NCBI RefSeq assembly: GCF_021726475.1
Contig: NZ_JAKJRU010000008.1
Span: 62,001-126,000, forward strand
Length of the DNA: 64,000 bases
Direction: 5' to 3'
Origin: Pseudomonas oligotrophica
GTDB taxonomy: Bacteria > Pseudomonadota > Gammaproteobacteria > Pseudomonadales > Pseudomonadaceae
The notes below the pieces were generated by a model. It did not search any database, was not told the origin of the DNA, and saw nothing but the letters and a program-made list of their open reading frames with translations. Position numbers and translations under genes: made by a program. Below, piece after piece: positions 1 through 8,157 of this stretch (position 1 is its first letter; each line of letters begins with the position of its first letter).

Positions 1-684
1 CAGGATGTCGAGTTGGTACACGACAGCCGCGATCTGCGAACCCACCACCACGATTAGAACCAGGGCCATTGCAGGCACTGGCAGCCAGGCCCAACCTGCG
101 CTCCATGCGCGAAGCAGCAGAGATCGGCGTCCGCCAAATTCGGTGAGCACAGCCGCTACCAAGGGTAGGACGATCAGTAACAGGAAGGCTTCTGCGAAGG
201 GCCACAGCTCGATCACTGTGCCGGCTTCGGGGCCAAGGATTAGCCGCAAGTAGAGGGGCAGCAGCAGAAGCTGGAGCAACAGCAGCAATGGCGTCGCCGC
301 GAGCACCAGACGAGAGTCCCCTTTGCCCAGGTGGGTGAAGACCACCACGTAATCGATACAAGGCGTCAGCAGGACAAGCAGCGCGCCGACCAACAAGGCC
401 TTGTTCGATGAGAGCGGCCACGTCACCAGCCACACCATCAATGGCACCAATAGGAAGTTGGCCAGCAACAAGGCACCGACGAAGCGGCGGTTGGCAAAAG
501 CTTCTCGCAGCTCCAAAAAAGGAATCTGCAGAAACATGGCATACATCAGCACGGCAATCGCCGGTGTGATGGCCATGGCCGTCAGTCCGGTGAATTGCGC
601 AGAGCTCAGGCCTGCAATGGCAGCGGCCACCACCGCCGCGAAATAAAATGCTATCTGGTGTTCTTCCAGCCAGTCCCGCGACAT
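1..684 (-). CDS. ACR3/SBF-like arsenic resistance permease (partial)
   Basis: The minus-strand frame is open from an ATG at 684 to the window edge (228 codons, no stop), so the C-terminus is missing. The protein is a string of hydrophobic helices. The stretch TPCIDYVVVFTHLGKGDSR, followed by a leucine-rich helix, is typical of the ACR3/bile-acid:sodium-symporter-like arsenic resistance proteins of the inner membrane. A GGGAAG ribosome binding site lies about 8 bases before the ATG. It is divergent from dsbB across about 200 bp. Arsenite or a related oxyanion as substrate is inferred from the family; no arsR or arsC is visible in the window. Confidence 0.75.
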   Translation of the reverse strand, partial: MSRDWLEEHQIAFYFAAVVAAAIAGLSSAQFTGLTAMAITPAIAVLMYAMFLQIPFLELREAFANRRFVGALLLANFLLVPLMVWLVTWPLSSNKALLVGALLVLLTPCIDYVVVFTHLGKGDSRLVLAATPLLLLLQLLLLPLYLRLILGPEAGTVIELWPFAEAFLLLIVLPLVAAVLTEFGGRRSLLLRAWSAGWAWLPVPAMALVLIVVVGSQIAAVVYQLDIL

Positions 685-893
685 CTGATATCTTCCCTTG
701 TTGCGCAAGGGCGACATTCTCCCACTGGCATCGGATTTAACCCAGCGTTGAGGCTGGTTGCTTTTCGCTTTGCCGTTGGGCGAAGTCCGCAACGGTCCTA
801 ACAAGTCCTGCCGATAAGAGGATGCATGATGTTTCGAAATAACTGGATGGCGGGTCTGAGGCAAGTGCTCGCCATCGCCAGGAGTTAACCGCA

Positions 894-1328
894 ATGAATC
901 CTCAACCTTCAGGCATGCCCTGGAACCTGCTGCTGCTAACCTGGCTGGTCGCACTGGTATCGACCCTGTCCGCGCTGTTCATTGGTGAGGTGATGGGCCA
1001 GGCACCCTGCGTGTTGTGCTGGTTCCAGCGTGCCTTCATGTTTCCGCTGGCGGTGATCCTGGCCATCGCCTGCTACCGCTCGGATTTCACCGTCTGGCAC
1101 TATGCCCTGCCGCTGACCGCTATCGGTGCGGCACTGGCATTTGTTCACACGCTGCTCTATGCAGGGCTGATTCCACAGCCGATCCAGCCCTGCACGGCCA
1201 CTGGTCCATCCTGCTCAGGCGCCGGAATGACCCTCTTCGGCGTGGTGCCCCTGCCGGCACTCGCCTTGTTCGCTTTTATCCTTATCGCCATCCTGCTCAT
1301 AATCATCCGTCGGAGAACCACCCCATGA
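894..1328 (+). CDS. dsbB: Disulfide bond formation protein B (DsbB/BdbC type)
   Basis: Inner-membrane thiol oxidoreductase that reoxidises DsbA and passes electrons to quinone. The 144-aa protein has four hydrophobic segments. The first periplasmic Cys pair is C39-V-L-C42 and the second pair is C100/C107, the DsbB/BdbC arrangement. A good ribosome binding site (CAGGAG) precedes the ATG. The stop overlaps the ATG of the following dsbA-like gene (ATGA), so the two are translationally coupled. A dedicated DsbA/DsbB pair on a metal-resistance island probably serves cysteine-containing envelope proteins or oxidative protection; that role is inferred. Confidence 0.88.
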   Translation: MNPQPSGMPWNLLLLTWLVALVSTLSALFIGEVMGQAPCVLCWFQRAFMFPLAVILAIACYRSDFTVWHYALPLTAIGAALAFVHTLLYAGLIPQPIQPCTATGPSCSGAGMTLFGVVPLPALALFAFILIAILLIIIRRRTTP

Positions 1329-2005
1329 ATCGCCGTTCCGTGGTCCTGATCGTCAGTGTCGTGATCCTGGCCGTCTTTGCTGCCGCCGCATTCTTCTATT
1401 CCCCCTCGCAATCGCCTCAACAGGCCCAGGCTCCCGGTTCGACAGCCCAAGAGACCGCGACACAACCCAAACAGAACGGCGGCCAGTTGGTTCGCTTCCA
1501 CTCACCAGTGTTCGGCCCGGCGCAAGCGCCAGTGACCATCGTCGAATTCTTTGACCCTTCCTGCGAGGCATGCCGCGCCTTCCACCCCTATGTGAAGCAG
1601 ATCCTCGCCGAGAACCCGGAAGACGTGCGTTTGGTGCTGCGCTATGTACTGTTCCATCAAGGCTCCGAAGAGGTGGCGCGAATGCTGGAGGCGGCGCGTA
1701 AGCAAAATCTCCATGAACAAGTGTTGGGGGCTGTGCTGGAAGCCCAACCCGGTTGGCACGACGACCCCAAGGTAACGCAGGCATGGGCTGCTGCAGAGCG
1801 CGTCGGTTTGAACTTGGAACAGGCCCGCCAGGACATGCATACGCCTGGCGTCAACGCCGTGCTGGAAACGGACATGCAGGACGTTAAAGCCGTTGGGGTT
1901 CGTGGCACGCCGACTTTTTTTGTCAATGGTCGTGCGCTCAGCGAGTTTGGCCCGGAGCCGCTGCGCCAGTTGGTGAACAGCGAAGTGGCCAAGGCACGAG
2001 AATGA
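1325..2005 (+). CDS. dsbA: DsbA-family thiol:disulfide oxidoreductase
   Basis: Membrane-anchored periplasmic thioredoxin-fold protein of 226 aa. An N-terminal hydrophobic anchor (residues about 6-25) is followed by a Gln/Ala/Pro-rich linker and then a DsbA-like domain with active site C80-E-A-C83 and the cis-proline loop GVRGTPTFFVNG. The frame stays open well upstream, but the ATG at 1325 overlaps the dsbB stop and gives the signal anchor, so it is chosen. It forms an operon with dsbB and the downstream methyltransferase. The CEAC active site differs from the CPHC of housekeeping DsbA and is common in BdbD/DsbA-like paralogues. Its substrates are unknown. Confidence 0.87.
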   Translation: MNRRSVVLIVSVVILAVFAAAAFFYSPSQSPQQAQAPGSTAQETATQPKQNGGQLVRFHSPVFGPAQAPVTIVEFFDPSCEACRAFHPYVKQILAENPEDVRLVLRYVLFHQGSEEVARMLEAARKQNLHEQVLGAVLEAQPGWHDDPKVTQAWAAAERVGLNLEQARQDMHTPGVNAVLETDMQDVKAVGVRGTPTFFVNGRALSEFGPEPLRQLVNSEVAKARE

Positions 2006-2009
2006 CACT

Positions 2010-2471
2010 ATGAGCGCGCTGGAAAACCGCGTGCCACCGCTGCTCGTGGCCGGCCTGATCGCTGTGCTGATGGGTTTGTCGGGAACCAAATTGCCGGGTT
2101 TCGAACTGGCATGGACCGCGCGCCTGACCTTCGCTTTGCCAATACTGCTCCTGGGGCTCGGCGTGTGCCTCGCCGGCGTCCTGTCGTTTCGCCGCGCGCG
2201 TACTACGGTTAATCCATTGCAGCCGCAGCAGGCTTCTGCATTAGTGGAGGCTGGCATCTACCGGTACAGCCGCAACCCCATGTACTTAGGCTTTGCCATT
2301 ATCCTGGCGGCTTGGGCGCTGGTCTTGGCCTCGCCTCTAACCCTGCTTGGCGTAGTTGCTTTCGTGCTGTACATGAACCGTTTCCAGATCCCAGCCGAAG
2401 AGTGGGCGCTGGAAACATTGTTCGGCGAATCATTTGCCCGCTACCGTGCACGAGTCCGCCGCTGGCTCTGA
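2010..2471 (+). CDS. Isoprenylcysteine methyltransferase-like membrane protein
   Basis: A 153-aa integral membrane protein of the ICMT/PEMT superfamily (methyltransferase family protein, COG2020 type). It has about four hydrophobic helices followed by the signature TVNPLQPQQAS, then GIYRYSRNPMYLGF, and a C-terminal EEWALETLFGESFARY motif that binds S-adenosylmethionine in this family. It starts four bases after dsbA and so is the third gene of that operon. Bacterial members often sit in metal-resistance loci next to cation exporters; their substrate is not established, so no specific reaction is assigned. Confidence 0.8.
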   Translation: MSALENRVPPLLVAGLIAVLMGLSGTKLPGFELAWTARLTFALPILLLGLGVCLAGVLSFRRARTTVNPLQPQQASALVEAGIYRYSRNPMYLGFAIILAAWALVLASPLTLLGVVAFVLYMNRFQIPAEEWALETLFGESFARYRARVRRWL

Positions 2472-2685
2472 GCGTCCGCGGCGGTAGCGACTGGCGGGGC
2501 TTGCTCGTCGCGGCAGCCTGCCGAAGGTGCCACGACCTAGCCTGATCTCCTCGTGACGAGCTGCTTTGGCCACATGCCGCTAGCATGTCTCTGGTCGAAG
2601 ACATAGCGCCAACGAGTGATGTCGCAAGTTCACTCCGTTGATATCGAGATAACTGTCTAGCAACAGCGTTGAGCGCAAAGCAGGC

Positions 2686-3606
2686 TTATGCTTCGCTGCG
2701 ATGACTGTCGGCCTGCCTGGTGTCGATACAAACACTGCCGTCTAGCTCCATTTCAAGTGTCGAGTGGCTGACTTTGAATTGCTCATGAAGTACTCGTTTT
2801 AAATCAGTCTTTACTCGTTCAATATCGGGCAGGCTAGCCTTCTTGATGACAACATGTGCTTCCAGTGCGATTGTATGCTCAGCGATTTCCCATACGTGTA
2901 CGTGGTGAACACTCACAACGTCGTTTACATGTTCCATGATATTGATTATGTCGGCGATGGAAACTCCTTCTGGCGCGCCCTCCATCAACAAGTGAATGGT
3001 TTTAGGTAGCATGCTAAAGCCCTGCCATAGCACGTAACCAGCAATCATCAGCGTCAGGACAGTATCTGTCCAATACCAGCCATACAGGAGGATCAATGTT
3101 CCGGCAATAATAACGCCGACGGAGGCCAACGCATCCGACACGTTGTGCAAGAATGCCGCCTTTATATTCATGCTATTCTTAGACATTGTGTAGGTGAGCA
3201 AGGCCGTAGCGATATCTACAATCAAGGCTATTCCCGCCACCACGACCACTGTCCATCCTTCAATGGGCTGTGGGGAAAAAAACCGACCTATAGCTTCGTA
3301 GATGAGGTAGAGACCAACGATAATCAGCGTGACCAAGTTAATCAAAGCCGCTATGGTTTCACTGCGTCGGTAGCCAAAGGTTTTAAAAGCATCTGGCGGT
3401 TTGCGGCCGATCTTACGTGCGATGAGCGCAATAACCAGTGATGCAGCATCGCTCAAGTTGTGTAGTGCATCCGCTATGAGCGATAAGCTCCCAGAAAGTA
3501 TCCCGCCAACAACTTGTGCCAGAGTTAGTGCAGTATTAACGCCAATAGCTGCGATTAAACGCTTATCACCCATGGCTTCGGTGTTATGGTTATGTTCGTG
3601 AGCCAT
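2686..3606 (-). CDS. Cation diffusion facilitator (CzcD/ZitB-like Zn/Co/Cd exporter)
   Basis: A 306-aa CDF exporter of the cytoplasmic membrane that swaps divalent metal for protons. The His-rich N-terminus (HEHNHN) is followed by six transmembrane segments. The metal site shows the HxxxD pairs H49/D53 in helix 2 and H154/D158 in helix 5, typical of Zn-CDF proteins. The C-terminal cytoplasmic domain carries HVHVWEIAEHTIALEAHVV. A ribosome binding site (GGAG) precedes the ATG at 3606. About 250 bp upstream there is a CzcR-like box (3855-3870), which suggests co-regulation with czcICBA. Czc loci commonly pair a CDF protein with the RND pump. Confidence 0.9.
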   Translation of the reverse strand: MAHEHNHNTEAMGDKRLIAAIGVNTALTLAQVVGGILSGSLSLIADALHNLSDAASLVIALIARKIGRKPPDAFKTFGYRRSETIAALINLVTLIIVGLYLIYEAIGRFFSPQPIEGWTVVVVAGIALIVDIATALLTYTMSKNSMNIKAAFLHNVSDALASVGVIIAGTLILLYGWYWTDTVLTLMIAGYVLWQGFSMLPKTIHLLMEGAPEGVSIADIINIMEHVNDVVSVHHVHVWEIAEHTIALEAHVVIKKASLPDIERVKTDLKRVLHEQFKVSHSTLEMELDGSVCIDTRQADSHRSEA

Positions 3607-3854
3607 ATTTTTACCGCTCCTTAAAAACTAGCGTAAGAAAAATAGGGGAGCCAAACGACCGCCCATAAGAGATAATAAAAATACTAGCGCCTATACCATC
3701 TGGCCCTCCAAGCCACACTGACAGAAAATGCGACCACCCTCGAGCGAGTTCGTGCGTTATCGTCTTTAACTCGCCGACAACAGGTCGATCTCTCTCAAAC
3801 GATAAACGACGTTGCTCGCTAATGATATGGATTATGCGGTGCCATGATCTGAAG

Positions 3855-3870
3855 ATGACAAAAATGTAAT
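3855..3870. promoter_or_regulatory. Predicted CzcR-type operator, one mismatch
   Basis: ATGACA-AAAA-TGTAAT, one base off the perfect box ATTACA-N4-TGTAAT found between czcI and the porin gene. It lies in the 494-bp gene-free divergent region (3607-4100) between the CDF exporter and the small periplasmic protein gene. Binding by CzcR is inferred from the shared motif. Confidence 0.5.
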
Positions 3871-3967
3871 CTTCCAATCAATTTTGTCGTAGGCTCAAGC
3901 CCCTTGCAGATTGGTGCGCCTTGTTGCTGCAATGACGAAGCAAGGCGCTCATGTCACTCCACAATGG

Positions 3968-3996
3968 AAGCATTACATTTCAATAATGTAATGCTT
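3968..3996. repeat. Perfect 12-bp inverted repeat upstream of small periplasmic gene
   Basis: AAGCATTACATT (3968-3979), spacer TCAAT, AATGTAATGCTT (3985-3996). The arms contain the same ATTACA/TGTAAT half-sites as the CzcR-type boxes, but 9 bases apart instead of 4. It ends about 105 bp before the ATG at 4101, where an operator or an early transcript hairpin could act. There is no T-run after it, so it is not an obvious terminator. Confidence 0.6.
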
Positions 3997-4100
3997 GGCT
4001 CATGCTGCTGTTAGCTTCAGTCAGGCAAAATTCATTCGAACCTGTAGAGCTCACCGAGAAAGCTCAGCAAGCCACCTTTGAATTTAGCGAGGACTGCCCT

Positions 4101-4331
4101 ATGAATCTGTTGAAAGCTATTGTTGTTGGTTTGGTAATTTTCGGCTCCGCATCGTCTTATGCAGGAGATGGATACGACCGTTCAATGAAATTTAATGAAA
4201 AATTCCGAGCAGATCAAAAGCGAATTCACGGAACCGAATCCGCCGAAAAAAAAGCAAACGAGTTGAAGGTTAATGATATTCGCCAAGATCAGAACAACAC
4301 GGAAATTAAGAAAGAAACCAAAGCTGACTAA
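4101..4331 (+). CDS. Small secreted periplasmic protein of the metal locus
   Basis: A 76-aa protein not assigned to a named family. It starts with a clear signal peptide (MNLLKAIVVGLVIFGSASSYA, likely cut after the final A). The mature part is about 55 residues, strongly charged and Lys/Glu/Asn-rich, beginning GDGYDRSMKFNEKF; it has no cysteine and looks helical or disordered. The frame is open from further upstream, but the ATG at 4101 is preceded by GAGGA and begins the signal peptide. A rho-independent terminator follows at 4400. Its position between a CDF exporter and czcCBA, with CzcR-like half-sites upstream, suggests an accessory metal-responsive periplasmic role, which is inferred. 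Confidence 0.68.
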   Translation: MNLLKAIVVGLVIFGSASSYAGDGYDRSMKFNEKFRADQKRIHGTESAEKKANELKVNDIRQDQNNTEIKKETKAD

Positions 4332-4399
4332 CCGCTTAATATCTGAACGATATCCGCCGCCGGCAGCTTCCAAGCACCGTTGGAAGCAGTTGTACTCTA

Positions 4400-4423
4400 A
4401 GCGCCCTTCGGGGCGCTTTTTTG
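4400..4423 (+). terminator. Rho-independent terminator after small periplasmic gene
   Basis: AGCGCCC-TTCG-GGGCGCT stem with a stable TTCG tetraloop followed by a T-run (4418-4422). It lies 70 bp after the stop at 4331. Confidence 0.85.
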
Positions 4424-4499
4424 TGTCCATCACTTGCCCGCAACATCGCTACCAGCGAATCGCCCCGGCCTTTATAGGCCGTTTCGTTAAGTCAGGCCG

Positions 4500-4725
4500 C
4501 TATCGCCTGATCTGTCTGTTATTAGCGTTCGCAAGAGCATATCCGATTGAGCTGAACAGACGCTGGTGGCGTACAACGCATCCACGTCAGGGTCGCCATC
4601 TCAACGGCCTCGCGGTTCGTCCATGATTGAAGGTGTCAGCTCGGCCTTGTAAAGCCCGCTGATCGTTCCAGCCAGGGCGTTTTCGTAGCTATCGCCCGTG
4701 CTGCCGCCCGGGGCAGGTCAGCCGC
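4500..4725 (-). pseudogene. Remnant of an IS3-family transposase (orfB C-terminus)
   Basis: Read on the minus strand, the region encodes GDSYENALAGTISGLYKAEL, the end of the DDE integrase-core domain of IS3-family OrfB (usual form YDNALAE-x-NGLYKAE). After frameshifts, REAVEMATLTWMR and then VRHQRLFSSIGYALANAN follow in other frames, the usual OrfB C-terminal order, ending at a stop at 4500-4502. At least two frameshifts and no N-terminal part make it a dead fragment. The rest of 4332-4970 holds no gene. It marks past IS activity beside czcA. Confidence 0.7.
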
Positions 4726-4914
4726 TGCTTGCATAATCTTTCGTCAGCTCACCGTGGGTGAAAGCCATCAGCCGAGGAGGCGTATGTAGCGCGGAGTCAT
4801 ACGCACTAAGCGCTGAGCACCCTTTCTATTCACCGTTTAGATGCATTAGACCTACGCTATAAAGGCTTTGCTGCCCGCTGCGCCGCCGCTGAATCTTAGC
4901 ACTCCGAAACCAAC

Positions 4915-4950
4915 ACGCCCCGTTCTCGCGAGCTAGCAAGAACGGGGCGT
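4915..4950 (-). terminator. Hairpin terminator downstream of czcA
   Basis: Perfect 12-bp stem, ACGCCCCGTTCT (4915-4926) with AGAACGGGGCGT (4939-4950) and a 12-base loop, starting 20 bp after the czcA stop. The T-run on the minus strand is weak (GTTGGTTT), so termination may be only partial. Confidence 0.65.
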
Positions 4951-4970
4951 TGTGTGCCGCCATCCAATCT

Positions 4971-7900
4971 CTAGCTTGTTCTGTCAGCGGCCAACGCGAT
5001 TTCTTGCTCCTCCAATTCGTCTTCGCGCCGATGAGCCAGCTGGTAGAGCAACGGCAGTACCAATAGCGTTAGCACCGTTGAGGAGAGAATCCCCCCGATC
5101 ACCACCGTCGCAAGGGGGCGCTGTACCTCTGCACCGGTACCCACATTCAAGGCCATCGGAACGAACCCGAGTGAAGCCACCAAGGCTGTCATCAATACCG
5201 GCCGTAGCCGGGTCAGAGCGCCCTCGCGGATCGCGGTGCCCAGAGGTAAACCTTGCTCCCGTAGGCTACGGATGAAGGAGATCATTACCAGGCCATTTAG
5301 AACGGCGACGCCCGACAGAGCAATAAAGCCAACTCCTGCTGAAATGGACAATGGGATATCTCTCAGCCACAGCGCAACAATGCCTCCGGTGAGCGCAAAT
5401 GGAATCCCTGTAAACACCAACAAGCCGTCTTTGACATTGTTGAACATCATGAAAAGCAGAATGAACACCAGGAGCAGCGCCACAGGGACGACAATCTGCA
5501 GCCGCTTCGTTGCAGATTCAAGCTGCTCAAAGGTACCGCCCCAGTCGATCCAATAACCTGACGGGATATCTACCTGGGCCTGGATTTTCTGTTCTGCCTC
5601 AGATACGAATGATCCAATGTCCCGACCACGGACGTTTGCACTAACGACAATTCGCCGTTTCCCTTCCTCTCTACTGATCTGATTCGGACCGGGGGCCAAA
5701 TCCAGAGTGGCCACCTCGCCGAGGGGGATATAACTTATGGCGCTGTTTAATTCCCTTGGAAGGGCAATTGGGAGCCTCTCAATTGCGGCGAGATCGCTTC
5801 GTATCTCGTCCGGTAAACGAACTACGATATCGAAACGCCGGTCTCCTTGAAACAAGGTGCCTACCTCTCGGCCCCCGATGGCTACTGCAACCGCTTGCTG
5901 TACAGTATCTAAACTCAGGCCGTATCGTGCGATTTGATCGCGATCGATATCAATCGTGAGCATAGGAAGGCCAGTCGTTTGCTCGACCGTAACCTCGGAG
6001 GCGCCTGGTACTTGTCCTAGCACCTCGGACACTTCCGCCGCCGTGCTGTTAAGAACCTCCATGTCATCACCATAGATTTTCACGGCTACAGCGGCACGAA
6101 CACCGGAAATCAACTCGTTGAAACGCAGCTGAATAGGCTGGGAAAACTCGTAGTTATTGCCCGGTAACTCAGCGGCGGATGCTTGGACCTCGCTTAAGAG
6201 TTCGTCGCGCGACTTGCCTGGATCCGGCCACTGCTCTTGTGGCTTCAGCATGACGTACCCGTCAGAGATGTTTGGAGGCATGGCATCGGATGCCACCTCC
6301 GCAGTGCCTGTGCGCGCAAAAATCCGCTCGATCTCCGGAAACTCATCCATGAGCTTTCGCTCCAGCTGCTGCTGCATCTCGACAGACTGACTAAGGCTGG
6401 TAGCCGGTACACGAAGGGCTTGGATAGCGAAGTCCCCCTCGTTGAGGCTAGGCACGAATTCACTGCCCATACGTGCCCCTACGAGGCCGGAAAGTACAAC
6501 TGCAACAACGGCAAAGGTGAGCACTACTGGCTTGTTGGACATCACCGCATCGAATGCAGGTGCGTAGGCCCGTTTAGCATTGCGGATTAGAAAGTTTTCC
6601 TTCTCTGTAACACGCTTGCCGATAAAGAGCGCAACGGCTGCCGGGACGAACGTCACCGAGAGAATCATCGCCCCGAATAGCGCTGTCACTACGGTAAACG
6701 CCATGGGCGTGAACATCTTACCTTCTACCCCTGTAAGGGCGAATATCGGCAGATATACGATCATAATGATCAGCTGCCCATAGAGTAGAGGCCGACGCAC
6801 TTCCTTTGCCGCAGCGAACACTTCATGAAGCCGTTCGGACAGCGTTAATGCCCGCCCGTGATGGGACTGAGCGTGAGCAAGTCGACGCACGCAGTTCTCA
6901 ACAATCACCACGGCACCATCGATAATGATGCCGAAATCCAATGCGCCTAAGCTCATCAGGTTGGCGCTGACCTCGTTGGCTACCATGCCGGTGAACGTAA
7001 AGAGCATCGCCAGCGGTATAACAAGTGCGGTTAGGATCGCCGCACGGATATTGCCCAAGAAGAGAAAAAGTATAACCACAACAAGAATGGCACCCTCAGT
7101 GAGGTTCTTCTTAACGGTGGATATAGCTTTGTCTACGAGTACAGTTCGATCGTAGACAGTAATCGCCTTTACGCCCTCTGGAAGCGAAAGGTTTATCTCT
7201 TTCATCTTGTCATCGACAGCCCTAGAAACTACCCGGCTATTTTCACCGATAAGCATGAAAGCCGTACCTAGAACCACTTCGCGGCCATTCTCGGTGGCTG
7301 CGCCAGTACGGAGCTCCTTTCCAACCTCTACCGTCGCAACGTCGCGGATACGTACTGGGGTACCGTCAACGTTGCTAATAAGGGTATTGCGGATGTCCTC
7401 TACTGATTGCATTTGTCCTGGAGCACGAACAAGATACTGCTCGCCGCGTTTTTCAATATATCCGGCACCTAGATTGTTATTGTTTTGCTCAACCGCCTCG
7501 ATCAAATCTTGTAGTGTTAGTCCAAACGACCGCAAAGTGTCTGGGTTGGGGGCGATCTGATATTCCTTTGCATATCCTCCGATCGTATTGATCTCAGTTA
7601 CGCCTGGTACATTGCGGACTTGCGGTTTGATGATCCAATCTTGAATCTCACGCAAGTCAGCAGAGGTATAAGGCGTACCGTCCGATTTGGTGGCACCGTC
7701 CTCAGCTTCAACCGTCCAAAAATAGATTTCGCCAAGCCCAGTGGAAATAGGGCCAAGTGTTGGAGTGACGCCTTCCGGAAGCTGATCTTTGGCCCCTCCC
7801 AAGCGCTCATTCACAAGTTGGCGGGCAAAATAGATGTCAGTGCCTTCCTCAAAAATAACTGTGATCTGAGAAAGTCCATATCGAGACAAGGAACGGGTCT

Positions 7901-8141
7901 GCTCGAGCTTGGGCAACCCGGCCATTACCGTCTCGAGCGGGTAGGTAATGCGCTGCTCCACTTCCAGCGGGGAATAACCTGGGGCCGCAGTGTTGATTTG
8001 CACCTGTACGTTGGTGATATCAGGGACAGCATCGATAGGCAGCTTTTGGTAGCTGTAAGCTCCTAACGCTGCCATGCCAAGCACGGCTAGCAAAACCAGC
8101 CAGCGATGCTCTATAGAAAAGCGAATGATACGTTCGAACAC
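4971..8141 (-). CDS. czcA: Heavy-metal efflux RND pump CzcA
   Basis: A 1056-aa inner-membrane proton antiporter of the heavy-metal RND (HME) family, the pump of the CzcCBA tripartite efflux complex that expels Co, Zn and Cd. It has the normal family length, twelve predicted transmembrane helices and two large periplasmic loops. The helix-4 signature DFGIIIDGAVVIVEN (around residue 400) is the HME1 form linked to Zn/Co/Cd, with the two Asp and one Glu of the proton relay present, as opposed to the Cu/Ag form. The start MFERIIRFSIEHRWLV is canonical. It is the last gene of the minus-strand operon czcI-czcC-czcB-czcA; the intergenic gap to czcB is 16 bp. Confidence 0.96.
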   Translation of the reverse strand: MFERIIRFSIEHRWLVLLAVLGMAALGAYSYQKLPIDAVPDITNVQVQINTAAPGYSPLEVEQRITYPLETVMAGLPKLEQTRSLSRYGLSQITVIFEEGTDIYFARQLVNERLGGAKDQLPEGVTPTLGPISTGLGEIYFWTVEAEDGATKSDGTPYTSADLREIQDWIIKPQVRNVPGVTEINTIGGYAKEYQIAPNPDTLRSFGLTLQDLIEAVEQNNNNLGAGYIEKRGEQYLVRAPGQMQSVEDIRNTLISNVDGTPVRIRDVATVEVGKELRTGAATENGREVVLGTAFMLIGENSRVVSRAVDDKMKEINLSLPEGVKAITVYDRTVLVDKAISTVKKNLTEGAILVVVILFLFLGNIRAAILTALVIPLAMLFTFTGMVANEVSANLMSLGALDFGIIIDGAVVIVENCVRRLAHAQSHHGRALTLSERLHEVFAAAKEVRRPLLYGQLIIMIVYLPIFALTGVEGKMFTPMAFTVVTALFGAMILSVTFVPAAVALFIGKRVTEKENFLIRNAKRAYAPAFDAVMSNKPVVLTFAVVAVVLSGLVGARMGSEFVPSLNEGDFAIQALRVPATSLSQSVEMQQQLERKLMDEFPEIERIFARTGTAEVASDAMPPNISDGYVMLKPQEQWPDPGKSRDELLSEVQASAAELPGNNYEFSQPIQLRFNELISGVRAAVAVKIYGDDMEVLNSTAAEVSEVLGQVPGASEVTVEQTTGLPMLTIDIDRDQIARYGLSLDTVQQAVAVAIGGREVGTLFQGDRRFDIVVRLPDEIRSDLAAIERLPIALPRELNSAISYIPLGEVATLDLAPGPNQISREEGKRRIVVSANVRGRDIGSFVSEAEQKIQAQVDIPSGYWIDWGGTFEQLESATKRLQIVVPVALLLVFILLFMMFNNVKDGLLVFTGIPFALTGGIVALWLRDIPLSISAGVGFIALSGVAVLNGLVMISFIRSLREQGLPLGTAIREGALTRLRPVLMTALVASLGFVPMALNVGTGAEVQRPLATVVIGGILSSTVLTLLVLPLLYQLAHRREDELEEQEIALAADRTS

Positions 8142-8157
8142 AGTCTATAACTCCGTA

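Noticed and set aside
3611-3877. 88-aa open frame on the minus strand before the CDF gene
   Set aside because: No recognisable pattern and no ribosome binding site seen; it contains the predicted CzcR box and lies where a promoter is expected.
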